A model generated the notes under the pieces. The model was not told the DNA's origin. It was given only the letters and a program-made list of their open reading frames with translations, and ran no database searches. Both the position numbers and the translations under genes were made by a program. Shown here one piece after another: positions 1 to 7,083 of a stretch of 64,000 nt of DNA. Origin of the DNA: DASTBU01 sp035711845 (GTDB lineage Bacteria > Acidobacteriota > Vicinamibacteria > Vicinamibacterales > 2-12-FULL-66-21); contig DASTBU010000058.1 in NCBI GenBank assembly GCA_035711845.1, positions 1-64,000 of the forward strand, written 5' to 3'. Numbering within the stretch: the first letter of the stretch is position 1; each line of letters starts with the position of its first letter.

Positions 1-316
1 CCCCACCCGTCCCCACCACCCCACCGCGCAGGCGTGCGCGGCGGGGACCCCGGCTCGGCGCCAAAAAGCACTTGTCACGCGTGTGGCTCCTCCACCCCAC
101 CGCGCTGGAAAACGCGCGGCGGGGGCCCCGGCGCCTGCGCGGCGGGCGGGGCGCCCCGCCGTGCGCCACCCGCGTCGTATGCTCAAGTCAAGTGAATCTC
201 GGAGTAGTATGGCTTTCAAAGGGGTTCATCGTGGCCATCGTGTCATCGTGACCATCGTGTGATTCGTGGGGCGCAGCCGGACGCCGATCCTGCAGCTTAC
301 GCGGGGACCCTGCGGG
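1..316. repeat. Gene-free left edge with two repeat types
   Basis: No supported gene lies here. Two related GC-rich segments occur near 20-62 and 94-136. Both begin CCCCACCGCGC, continue through a GCGCGG complement able to fold into a hairpin, and end in a run such as ACCCCGG or CCCCGG followed by CGCC. At about 212-262 there is a run of CATCGTG units preceded by GGCTTTCAAAGGGGTT. It closely resembles half of the 141-bp unit repeated three times at 12093-12517, so it is probably a solo half-copy of that element. The last 50 bases are the 3' flank of the serine hydrolase gene that ends at 317 on the minus strand. Confidence 0.6.
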
Positions 317-2731
317 TCAGCGGTAGAGGAGATACTTGTTTCGCAGCAGTCGCCAGCGGCCCTCGCCGGCGGACCAGGATCGAGCAACCGCGGCGGGGTC
401 CTCGCCCGCGCGGATGCGGCTGATGCCGTCCTTCGAGCCGAACAGCCGGTCGGAACGCTCGAGCTCGAACCGAGCGCCATGCAGCTTGTGCAGGGCGGCG
501 GCAATCTCCACCCCGACCCTCACCGGCCTCAGCGCCTCACGATCGGTCACGATCACGAACACGCCCTGGCACGCCTCGTTCGCGAACTTGCTGGCTGTCG
601 GGGTGAAGCGGACGGGATAGAAGCGGATGCCAGGAATGCGCCGCGCGTTGAGCGCCTCGGCCAGCGCCACGCCATCGATCCACGGCGCGCCGATCTGCTC
701 GAAGGGCGTGTCGGTGCCGCGCCCGACCGAGAGATTGGTGCCTTCGAAGGCGCCGATGCCGGGATAGAGCGTCGCCTGGATCAGGTTGCGCATGTTGGGC
801 GAGGGGTTGACCCACGGCAGCCCGGTTTCGTCGAACCACGCCTCGCGCCGCCAGTTGCGGGCGGTGACCACGGTGAGCTTCGCGCCGATTTTGTTTTCCG
901 CGTTGAAGAGCTGCGCCAGCTCGCCCAGGGTCAGGCCATGGCGCACGGGCATCGGCATATATCCCACGAAGCTCAATTGCTCGCTGTCGAGCATCGGGCC
1001 TTCGATGCGCACGCCGCCAATGGGGTTCGGCCGGTCGAGCACGACGACCTCGGTCCCTGCCTTCGCCGCCTCCTCCATCACATACGCCATCGTCGTCATG
1101 TAGGTGTAGAAGCGCGCGCCGATGTCCTGCAGATCGATCACCATCGTGTCGATCCCCTGGAGCATGCCGGGCGTCGGCCGGCGTGTCTCGCCATACAGCG
1201 AGTGAATCGGCAGCTTCGTTTTCTCGTCGACGGTCGACTCGACGTTCGCGTCCAGGATGCCGCGAATCCCGTGTTCCGGGCTGAAGAGCGACACGAGCCT
1301 GACGTCGGGCGCGTTGAAGAGCAGATCGATCGTGGTGGCGCCGTCGCGGGCGAGACCCGTGTGGTTCGTCACGAGCCCCAGGCGCTTGCCTTTCAGCCGT
1401 GCAAAACCCTCCGCCCGAAGCACGTCGATTCCCGACAGCACGGGCGGGGCCGCGCGCTCCGGCAAGGTGCCCGAAGGTCCGAAGTCGCGGCCGGTCAGGG
1501 GCGCCTGACGGACGCGGTCCGGAATGGACGTCAGCGCAGAGGCTGCGATCGTCGCCACGCGCGCGCGAAGCGGCGTCACGTCGCCCTTGCCGTCGGGATG
1601 AAGGCGATTCGACAGGAATACGACGAACAGTCCGGTCCCCGGATCGATCCAGACGGATGTCCCCGTGAAGCCCGTATGGCCGAACGACCCGATCGGCAGC
1701 AGCTCGCCGCGATTCGACGAGAACGAGGAATCGATATCCCAGCCGAGCCCGCGTGTGTTCCGTTCGAGGTCGGGTGTGGCGGGCGACGTCATCTTCTCCA
1801 CGGCCAGCGGAGACAGCAGGCGGACGCCATCGTGCGAGCCGCCGGCCAGCAGAGTCTGGGCAAAGATCGCAAGATCGGCGGCCGTGCTGAACAGGCCAGC
1901 ATGGCCGGCCACACCGGCCATGCGCCGCGCGGTCGGATCGTGCACGGTCCCGCGCAGCATGGTCCTGTCGGGCCCTTCGCACGGCCACCCGTACGGCGTG
2001 CACTTCTCGGTCGGCGCGATCCTGGACTTCAGTGATGCCGGGGGCACGAACATCGTGTCCTTCATCCCGAGGGGCTGGAAGATGCGCTGTGTCGTGAACC
2101 GATCGAGCGGCAGGCCACTGACCCGCCGGACGATCTCGCCGAGCAGGAAGTAGTTGATGTCGCTGTAGACGAACCGCTCTCCGGGCCTCGCGAGCGGGAC
2201 CTCCTCGATTGCGAGGGTGATCGCCGTGTCGTACCCGACCCAGGCCTCACCGAGATCGACATCGGGCCGCAAACCCGACACGTGGGTCATCAGATGCCGC
2301 ACCGTGATATCGCCTTTGCCGTATCGCTCGAATCCCGGAATATGGGTCGCGACCCGATCGCTCAGCCGCACCTTGCCGTCCTCTATCAGCATCAGCATGC
2401 TGGTCGTCGTGGCAACGACCTTCGTCAGCGACGCGAGATCGAAGATCGTATCGACCGTCATCGGCTCGACGCCCGGCTCCACCGCACGATTCCCGAAGGC
2501 CTTCTGGTACACGATCCGATCGCGGTGACCGACGAGGACGACCGCGCCGGGCAGCAGCTTTTCCTTGATGGCAGCCTGAACGATGGGCTCGATCGCGTCG
2601 AGCCGCGTGACGTCGACAGCCGCAGCAGACATCGAGCGTTCGGCCGGTTCCTGGGACGCCTGCGCCGCTCCATACGGCACCGCCTGGGCGATTGAGAGCA
2701 TCAACAGCCCTGCGACCGTGTGTTTCACCAT
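317..2731 (-). CDS. Serine hydrolase (class C beta-lactamase fold) fused to NamZ/DUF1343 exo-beta-N-acetylmuramidase
   Basis: Predicted exported protein of 804 residues: signal peptide (about 1-25), a beta-lactamase-family serine hydrolase (about 45-400) and a C-terminal DUF1343/NamZ domain (about 430-804). The serine hydrolase shows the SLTK motif (S101, K104) and a YSD motif at 189-191. The NamZ half shows TNHTG, SPEHG, the DLQDIGARFYTY block and DRPNPIGG. NamZ enzymes release N-acetylmuramic acid from the non-reducing end of peptidoglycan fragments, so a periplasmic muropeptide-recycling role is inferred. In Bacillus subtilis related domains are separate neighbouring genes (ybbE, ybbC); here they are one polypeptide. 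The ATG at 2731 was chosen over an upstream in-frame extension because it opens directly into a signal peptide. Confidence 0.9.
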   Translation of the reverse strand: MVKHTVAGLLMLSIAQAVPYGAAQASQEPAERSMSAAAVDVTRLDAIEPIVQAAIKEKLLPGAVVLVGHRDRIVYQKAFGNRAVEPGVEPMTVDTIFDLASLTKVVATTTSMLMLIEDGKVRLSDRVATHIPGFERYGKGDITVRHLMTHVSGLRPDVDLGEAWVGYDTAITLAIEEVPLARPGERFVYSDINYFLLGEIVRRVSGLPLDRFTTQRIFQPLGMKDTMFVPPASLKSRIAPTEKCTPYGWPCEGPDRTMLRGTVHDPTARRMAGVAGHAGLFSTAADLAIFAQTLLAGGSHDGVRLLSPLAVEKMTSPATPDLERNTRGLGWDIDSSFSSNRGELLPIGSFGHTGFTGTSVWIDPGTGLFVVFLSNRLHPDGKGDVTPLRARVATIAASALTSIPDRVRQAPLTGRDFGPSGTLPERAAPPVLSGIDVLRAEGFARLKGKRLGLVTNHTGLARDGATTIDLLFNAPDVRLVSLFSPEHGIRGILDANVESTVDEKTKLPIHSLYGETRRPTPGMLQGIDTMVIDLQDIGARFYTYMTTMAYVMEEAAKAGTEVVVLDRPNPIGGVRIEGPMLDSEQLSFVGYMPMPVRHGLTLGELAQLFNAENKIGAKLTVVTARNWRREAWFDETGLPWVNPSPNMRNLIQATLYPGIGAFEGTNLSVGRGTDTPFEQIGAPWIDGVALAEALNARRIPGIRFYPVRFTPTASKFANEACQGVFVIVTDREALRPVRVGVEIAAALHKLHGARFELERSDRLFGSKDGISRIRAGEDPAAVARSWSAGEGRWRLLRNKYLLYR

Positions 2732-2769
2732 ACGCGAATTATAGCGGGAGCCATCAGCTGGAGCCGGCG

Positions 2770-2804
2770 CTGGAAGCTGGGAGCTGGGAGCTGGGAGCTG
2801 GCAA
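2770..2804. repeat. Heptamer tandem array, consensus CTGGNAR (5 units)
   Basis: Five consecutive 7-base units: CTGGAAG, three CTGGGAG and CTGGCAA. The array directly abuts the TAA stop (2805-2807, read on the minus strand) of the lipoprotein gene and lies in the 73-bp gap before the serine hydrolase/NamZ start. The same consensus recurs at 41933-41980. Confidence 0.85.
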
Positions 2805-4619
2805 TTACCGCAGCGCCGTCTCCGCGCGCATCCGACGATCGGTCGCTTCGCGGAAAAACGTTTCCCACTCCCTGCGGATCCGATCGACCTTGTCGACGTG
2901 GGCGCTGTCCATCGTGCGTCCGGCGCCGACGACGAAGACGAATGCCTGTCGATGGACGCGCGGAGAGCTGCCAGAGGAGGGAACCCGGTTGCCCTGTTCC
3001 GCGATGATGTCCTGAATGAGCACGTCCCGGCGCGTGCCGTTGAACCGGACGCCGACCTGAGGGGGGTCGTCACGATCTCGTGAAGGAGACGAATTGACCG
3101 GGTTCTCGACGTAGAAGAACGGCGGGACCTCCGATGCCGGGACGAGTCCCATCGCGTACTGATCGAGGAGGCTGTAGCGTTCGACGGCGGCCACGGTCTG
3201 GAACGATCCGCCGCCCAGATCCTCGATGTCGTTGCCCTCCATCACCGAGGCGTCCGAATCGACGAAAAAGCTCCAATGTGCCCTGTCACGGCCCAGCAGC
3301 GCGTCCGAGCCCCTGCCCTCGTGATTGCGGAAATCGAAAAACGCCAGCCACCTGTGGCCGACCTCCTGCCCCAGCACGCTGACGGTGTTGTTCTCGCCGA
3401 GGAACTTCTGCCTCGGGTTGTCGGGATACTTGCTGATGAAGTCCATGACCGTATAGCTCTCGAGCTGCCCGGCGCTGCCAAAATCCCTGGAGACGTCGAA
3501 GAGATCGAGACCGATGCCGCGAATCTGGTTGGCAACGGTGACCTCGTAAGCGAATGCGTCCTGAATCAACCTGGCGTCGGTCCAGATGATCAGCTGGTCG
3601 AAATCGTCGCGGTGCGTCGCGTAGAACTTCCTCGTGACGGCGACGGTGTCCAGCTGCGGAGATTGGGCGAATCGCTCGCCGACCGCCCCGGCGCCTCCGG
3701 CCACGGTCGTGTCGCCGAGATTGACCGCGGAGAACTCGCCGGTGCGTCCAGGCGACACGCCCACCACGGCGTCGGGGAGCGTGATCGAGTCGGTGTACTT
3801 CATCTCGATCGCGCCGTCGGGCAGCAGCGTGAGCTGCACGGTGGCCGTACGCGGCGAATCGAATCCGCGGACGCCGCACCACGTCACCGTATATTGATCG
3901 GCGGCGACATGGGCGAACACCCGCCCGCCCGCGCTCGGATCGAGGTCGGCCAGGAATGGAGCGACCCGCGGCGGTCCGGTCAGCAATCGAGCCACGTTCC
4001 GCTCCGAGCTGGCCCGATCCTCCTCTTCGAAGGTCACGTTGCCGTCGGAGTTGACGAACGCGATCGACTGGGACTGGCCATAGAACGGGAACGAGAACGG
4101 CACGTTGAGCGGCTCGCTGTCGTCGTCGGTCAGCGTCACCTGGTTCCCGAGCGTCGAGCGGAACGCGGCGTCGATTCGGGCCACGTCGTACCCCCCGGCG
4201 CCGTTGCGTGTGAAGCGGAGACCGACGCCCTCGAGGTCGAACGTGTTGGCAGGAGCGATGAGATCCCCTTCGTCCTGCAGGACGGCGACCTCCCCGACGT
4301 CCACGTTGCTGCTGCCACCGGTGCTCACGGCCTCGCCCAGCGTCCGGCCCGCGCGCTGCCGGTGCGTCCAGAGCGCATCGAGCACCCGCCACCGTGGGTT
4401 GTAGTCGATCTTGCCGCGCTTCCGGAGGGTCAGGGCCGGGTCCGGCGCGGACACCGCCAGGTCCGGCCCGCTCTCGAGACTGCTCGAGAGACATGGATTG
4501 GTCGGTCCGGGAGCCGGAGTGGGCGGAGGCGTTCCGTTGCCGTTCCCGCTGCCCGAACCGCAGGCGACACATCCCCATGCTGCAAGCAGCACGGGCGCTA
4601 GCGCGCGGCGCACCGTCAT
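2805..4619 (-). CDS. Lipoprotein with nidogen-like beta domain and a QExxHRW metallopeptidase-like segment
   Basis: 604-residue predicted lipoprotein. The N-terminus is a signal sequence ending in a lipobox-like VACG, followed by a Gly/Pro/Thr-rich linker. The middle (about 150-310) has the pattern FPFYGQ, FVNSDGNVTF, PFLADLDP and VVGVSPG, typical of nidogen-like beta domains that detect a displaced surface. The C-terminal third contains GQEVGHRW followed by HWSFF, MEGND and LDQYAMGL. This looks like a zinc-peptidase HExxH region in which the first His is Gln, so catalytic activity is uncertain. The start ATG overlaps the stop of the upstream TPR gene by four bases (ATGA), which implies translational coupling. 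Specific substrate unknown. Confidence 0.75.
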   Translation of the reverse strand: MTVRRALAPVLLAAWGCVACGSGSGNGNGTPPPTPAPGPTNPCLSSSLESGPDLAVSAPDPALTLRKRGKIDYNPRWRVLDALWTHRQRAGRTLGEAVSTGGSSNVDVGEVAVLQDEGDLIAPANTFDLEGVGLRFTRNGAGGYDVARIDAAFRSTLGNQVTLTDDDSEPLNVPFSFPFYGQSQSIAFVNSDGNVTFEEEDRASSERNVARLLTGPPRVAPFLADLDPSAGGRVFAHVAADQYTVTWCGVRGFDSPRTATVQLTLLPDGAIEMKYTDSITLPDAVVGVSPGRTGEFSAVNLGDTTVAGGAGAVGERFAQSPQLDTVAVTRKFYATHRDDFDQLIIWTDARLIQDAFAYEVTVANQIRGIGLDLFDVSRDFGSAGQLESYTVMDFISKYPDNPRQKFLGENNTVSVLGQEVGHRWLAFFDFRNHEGRGSDALLGRDRAHWSFFVDSDASVMEGNDIEDLGGGSFQTVAAVERYSLLDQYAMGLVPASEVPPFFYVENPVNSSPSRDRDDPPQVGVRFNGTRRDVLIQDIIAEQGNRVPSSGSSPRVHRQAFVFVVGAGRTMDSAHVDKVDRIRREWETFFREATDRRMRAETALR

Positions 4620-5551
4620 GAGGGCTGCTTGACGTCCTTGAGCTGCTCGAGGATCTTCTTCGCGTCTCCGAGCTCGCGGGCATCGGGCGGCGCCGTGGCA
4701 ACGAACTTCTCGAGATCGGCCTTGCCTTCGGGCAGCTTCTTCGCCGCAATGTACGCGCGCCCACGATAGTAGTAGATGTCGGCCTGATTCGGGAACTGCG
4801 CGAGCAGGGACGTCAGGATCGTGATCGCCTCGTCGGGCTTGTTCTCCCGGATGAGCGTGATGGCGCCGTTGATGAACGGGTACGGGTCCTTGACTTGTGT
4901 CAGGTCGGCGGACCGGAGCATCCCCAATCCCTCCTCGCTGTTACCACCTTCGATCAGGAGATCGGCGAGGAGGAGCTTCGTTTCGAGGTTCTCCGGTTCC
5001 TTCTCGAGGATCAGCCGCAGATGCTCGGTGGCCTTGGCGTAGTTCTTCTCGCCGGCGTAGGTGGCGGCGATGAAGCGATTCAGCTGGACGACGCTGGGGT
5101 ACTTGGCGAGGAGATCTTCGTAGACCTTGCGGGCTTCGACGAACTGCGAGGCCTTCATCATGGGCTCGGCCCGCTTGAGCTCAGCCTGGAGCTCGACATT
5201 GGGGTCTGCCGTCTTGGGCGCCAGCGTGACATCGACCTTCTGGATGATGCTCTGCTCGTCCACCTTGACGGTGCCACGCTGCGGCTCGAAACCCTCCTTC
5301 GTGAACTCGAGGGCCCACTCGCCGGCAGCGATCCGATTCAGCGTCCACTCTCCCTTCTTGTTCGACTTCGTCGTGAGCGGCTCGCGCTCCCCGGTCTTCG
5401 TGGCTGTCACGGCCACGTCTGCAAGTGGTTGGCCTTTGTCGTCCACGACCTTCCCCGACACGCGAGCCTCGCCCCGAATCTGAGCGAATGCGCCGGCCGG
5501 CAGGAGGAACAGAAGGGCGACGCAAAGTGAAGCGGTCGTTCTAAAAATCAT
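4616..5551 (-). CDS. Exported protein with carboxypeptidase-regulatory-like domain plus TPR repeats
   Basis: 311 residues. A signal peptide ends near AFA-Q (about residue 24). A carboxypeptidase-regulatory-like beta-sandwich follows (about 28-112, with SGKVVDDKGQPLADVAV), then several tetratricopeptide repeats (about 125-300, e.g. PDEAITILTSLLAQFPNQ and YYYRGRAYIAAKKLPEG). Such proteins usually act as periplasmic scaffolds. The downstream lipoprotein gene overlaps it by ATGA, so the two probably act together at the envelope. No catalytic motif is visible. The 258-bp upstream gap must hold its promoter but also contains the terminator of the CsoR-like gene. Confidence 0.85.
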   Translation of the reverse strand: MIFRTTASLCVALLFLLPAGAFAQIRGEARVSGKVVDDKGQPLADVAVTATKTGEREPLTTKSNKKGEWTLNRIAAGEWALEFTKEGFEPQRGTVKVDEQSIIQKVDVTLAPKTADPNVELQAELKRAEPMMKASQFVEARKVYEDLLAKYPSVVQLNRFIAATYAGEKNYAKATEHLRLILEKEPENLETKLLLADLLIEGGNSEEGLGMLRSADLTQVKDPYPFINGAITLIRENKPDEAITILTSLLAQFPNQADIYYYRGRAYIAAKKLPEGKADLEKFVATAPPDARELGDAKKILEQLKDVKQPS

Positions 5552-5717
5552 GATGAATCCTTCCCGAAATATGACGGTCCTGCGTCAGAAGGCCGCCAGT
5601 CAGCCACCGAGTCTCGATAAGTGTAATGGATTCGGCGGGCGAGTTCGCTGGACCCAGCGGCTGGGCTCGGCCGGCCGGGCCGGATTGGGCGACAGGCCGG
5701 GAGGGGGCCCGTGAGGC

Positions 5718-5758
5718 AAAAAAAATCCGCCGGTCGTCTCCTCCAAAACGACCGGCGG
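5718..5758 (-). terminator. Intrinsic terminator of the CsoR-like gene
   Basis: On the minus strand an 11-bp perfect stem (CCGCCGGTCGT / ACGACCGGCGG) with a 10-base loop is followed at once by a run of eight T after one A. It begins 52 bases after the CsoR-like stop codon and points away from it. This is a textbook rho-independent terminator. Confidence 0.92.
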
Positions 5759-5809
5759 CGCGGGTACGGGGACCCGCCGCCGAAGCACGCACAATGCTCC
5801 GGAAACCTG

Positions 5810-6085
5810 CTACTTCGCGAAACGATCGAAAATGTCCACCAGCTCCGACAGCCGTTTCGTCTTCTCCGGCTCGCCCTTGGTGATGCCGTCGGGCACGCAC
5901 TTCTCGACGTGATACTTCACGACGGCAAGGCTGATCCGGTTCAGTGCCGCCTCGGCGGCAGCCAGCTGCTGCAGTATGTCCACGCAGAGCCGGGGTTCCT
6001 GCACCATTCTTCGAATCCCCCGGACCTGCCCTTCGATACGGTTCAAACGCGTGACGAGGTTCTGTTGCTGGTTCTCATCTAACAT
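5810..6085 (-). CDS. CsoR/RcnR/FrmR-family (DUF156) metal- or electrophile-sensing repressor
   Basis: 91-residue all-helical repressor. The family core NRIEGQVRGIRRMV is at 15-28. The sensing-site residues are C34, H59 and C63, the Cys-His-Cys set of copper-sensing CsoR rather than the Cys-only set of CstR. Copper (or nickel/cobalt, formaldehyde) sensing is therefore possible but not proven. A longer in-frame reading exists upstream, but homologues start at or near MLDENQ, and GGGAG lies just upstream of this ATG. There is no copper ATPase, chaperone or formaldehyde gene beside it: the downstream side ends in a terminator and the divergent neighbour is FadR. It may act at a distance. Confidence 0.9.
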   Translation of the reverse strand: MLDENQQQNLVTRLNRIEGQVRGIRRMVQEPRLCVDILQQLAAAEAALNRISLAVVKYHVEKCVPDGITKGEPEKTKRLSELVDIFDRFAK

Positions 6086-6410
6086 TGGGGCTCCCGGATG
6101 GCTGGGCAGTTGATTGCAGGATACTACGCCCACGGACAGTGTCCGGTTACATCGGGATGCCAGCACGGCGAAACCAGGAAACCTCGACGCGGTTGAGTCA
6201 TGCAAGCGGCACGCCCCTCCAGGACGCCTGTTGGTCACGCCGAATTGTGCAATTAATCACCCAGTCCGACTGTTGGGCCCAATAGCGCACCACCGGCGGA
6301 TTCGGATAGTCGGATCGATCGGTCGCAAAAAATCCATTTTCTTGAAGCGATCGAGCGGAGCCGACGCCGACACCTCGAGGAAGCTTCAGGGGTTGACACG
6401 CCGCCACGAA
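6086..6410. other. Divergent intergenic region between the CsoR-like gene and fadR
   Basis: 325 bp with no convincing gene. Near the fadR side a TTGACA hexamer lies at 6393-6398, about 17-18 bases before the TGAACA/GAACAT segment inside the FadR palindrome, so it is a plausible -35 element. No clear CsoR-type GC-rich operator was identified. Confidence 0.5.
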
Positions 6411-6430
6411 ATGAATGAACATTCATTCAT
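6411..6430 (+). promoter_or_regulatory. Probable FadR operator (autoregulatory)
   Basis: Perfect inverted repeat: 9-bp arms ATGAATGAA (6411-6419) and TTCATTCAT (6422-6430) with a CA spacer. It agrees closely with the TGAATGA...TCATTCA operators described for Bacillus/Thermus TetR-type FadR proteins. It overlaps both candidate fadR start codons (6411 and 6429), so binding would block initiation of the whole fad cluster and suggests autoregulation relieved by long-chain acyl-CoA. Confidence 0.8.
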
Positions 6431-7058
6431 GTCCGTCGTATCCCCGGCGCGTCTTCGCGCCAATCCCGCCCGTACCGACAAACGCGACGCCATCCTGCGC
6501 GCCGCCACCGACACCTTCGCGGCACGCGGCTTCTTCAATGCGCAGGTCGCCGACGTGGCCCGCGCCGCCGGCGTCGCCGCCGGTACCGTCTATCTGTACT
6601 TCCGCGGCAAGGACGACCTCCTCGTCTCGATCTTCGAGCGGACGATGACCGACGCGATCGCCGAGGGGCGTGAGACAGTCGGCAAGCTCACCGATCCCGT
6701 CGATCGACTGCGGGAGATCGCCCGCCTGCACCTCGGGCGCCTCGGCCGCGATCGTTCGCTGGCCATCGTGTTCCAGATCGAGCTGCGCCAGTCGACCAAG
6801 TTCATGGAGCGCTTCTCCTCCACCCAGCTGCGCGAGTACCTGGGGATCATTCGCGACGTCATTGCCGAGGGCCAGACGCGCGGCATCTTCCGGCGGGGTG
6901 TCAACCCGACGTTCGCCGCGAAAGTGTTCTTTGGAGCGCTCGACGAGATGGCCACGAACTGGATTCTCAGCCGGCGGAAGTACGCGCTGGCCGGTGAAAC
7001 CGATGCGATCGTGGATCTGTTCGTCGGCGGCGTGGGCGCGGCGTCCCTCCGGCACTGA
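6411..7058 (+). CDS. fadR: TetR-family fatty-acid-metabolism repressor FadR
   Basis: About 215 residues. The N-terminal TetR helix-turn-helix starts at TDKRDAILRAATDTFAARGF and continues through VARAAGVAAGTVYLYFRGKDDLL. The C-terminal ligand domain resembles the acyl-CoA-binding TetR_C of Bacillus/Thermus FadR (FQIELRQS, FFGALDEMATNWIL). It would repress beta-oxidation genes until acyl-CoA binds. The first gene downstream is fadN, 25 bp away, and a matching operator covers its own start. Start choice is uncertain: the ATG at 6429 gives a protein six residues shorter and neither ATG has a good ribosome-binding site. Confidence 0.9.
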   Translation: MNEHSFMSVVSPARLRANPARTDKRDAILRAATDTFAARGFFNAQVADVARAAGVAAGTVYLYFRGKDDLLVSIFERTMTDAIAEGRETVGKLTDPVDRLREIARLHLGRLGRDRSLAIVFQIELRQSTKFMERFSSTQLREYLGIIRDVIAEGQTRGIFRRGVNPTFAAKVFFGALDEMATNWILSRRKYALAGETDAIVDLFVGGVGAASLRH

Positions 7059-7083
7059 ATCGGCCGCAAAAAGGAACCAGAGC

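Noticed and set aside
266..2035. 589-residue plus-strand reading frame
   Set aside because: It is antisense to the serine hydrolase/NamZ gene, Arg/His-rich with no recognisable domain: a GC-bias shadow.
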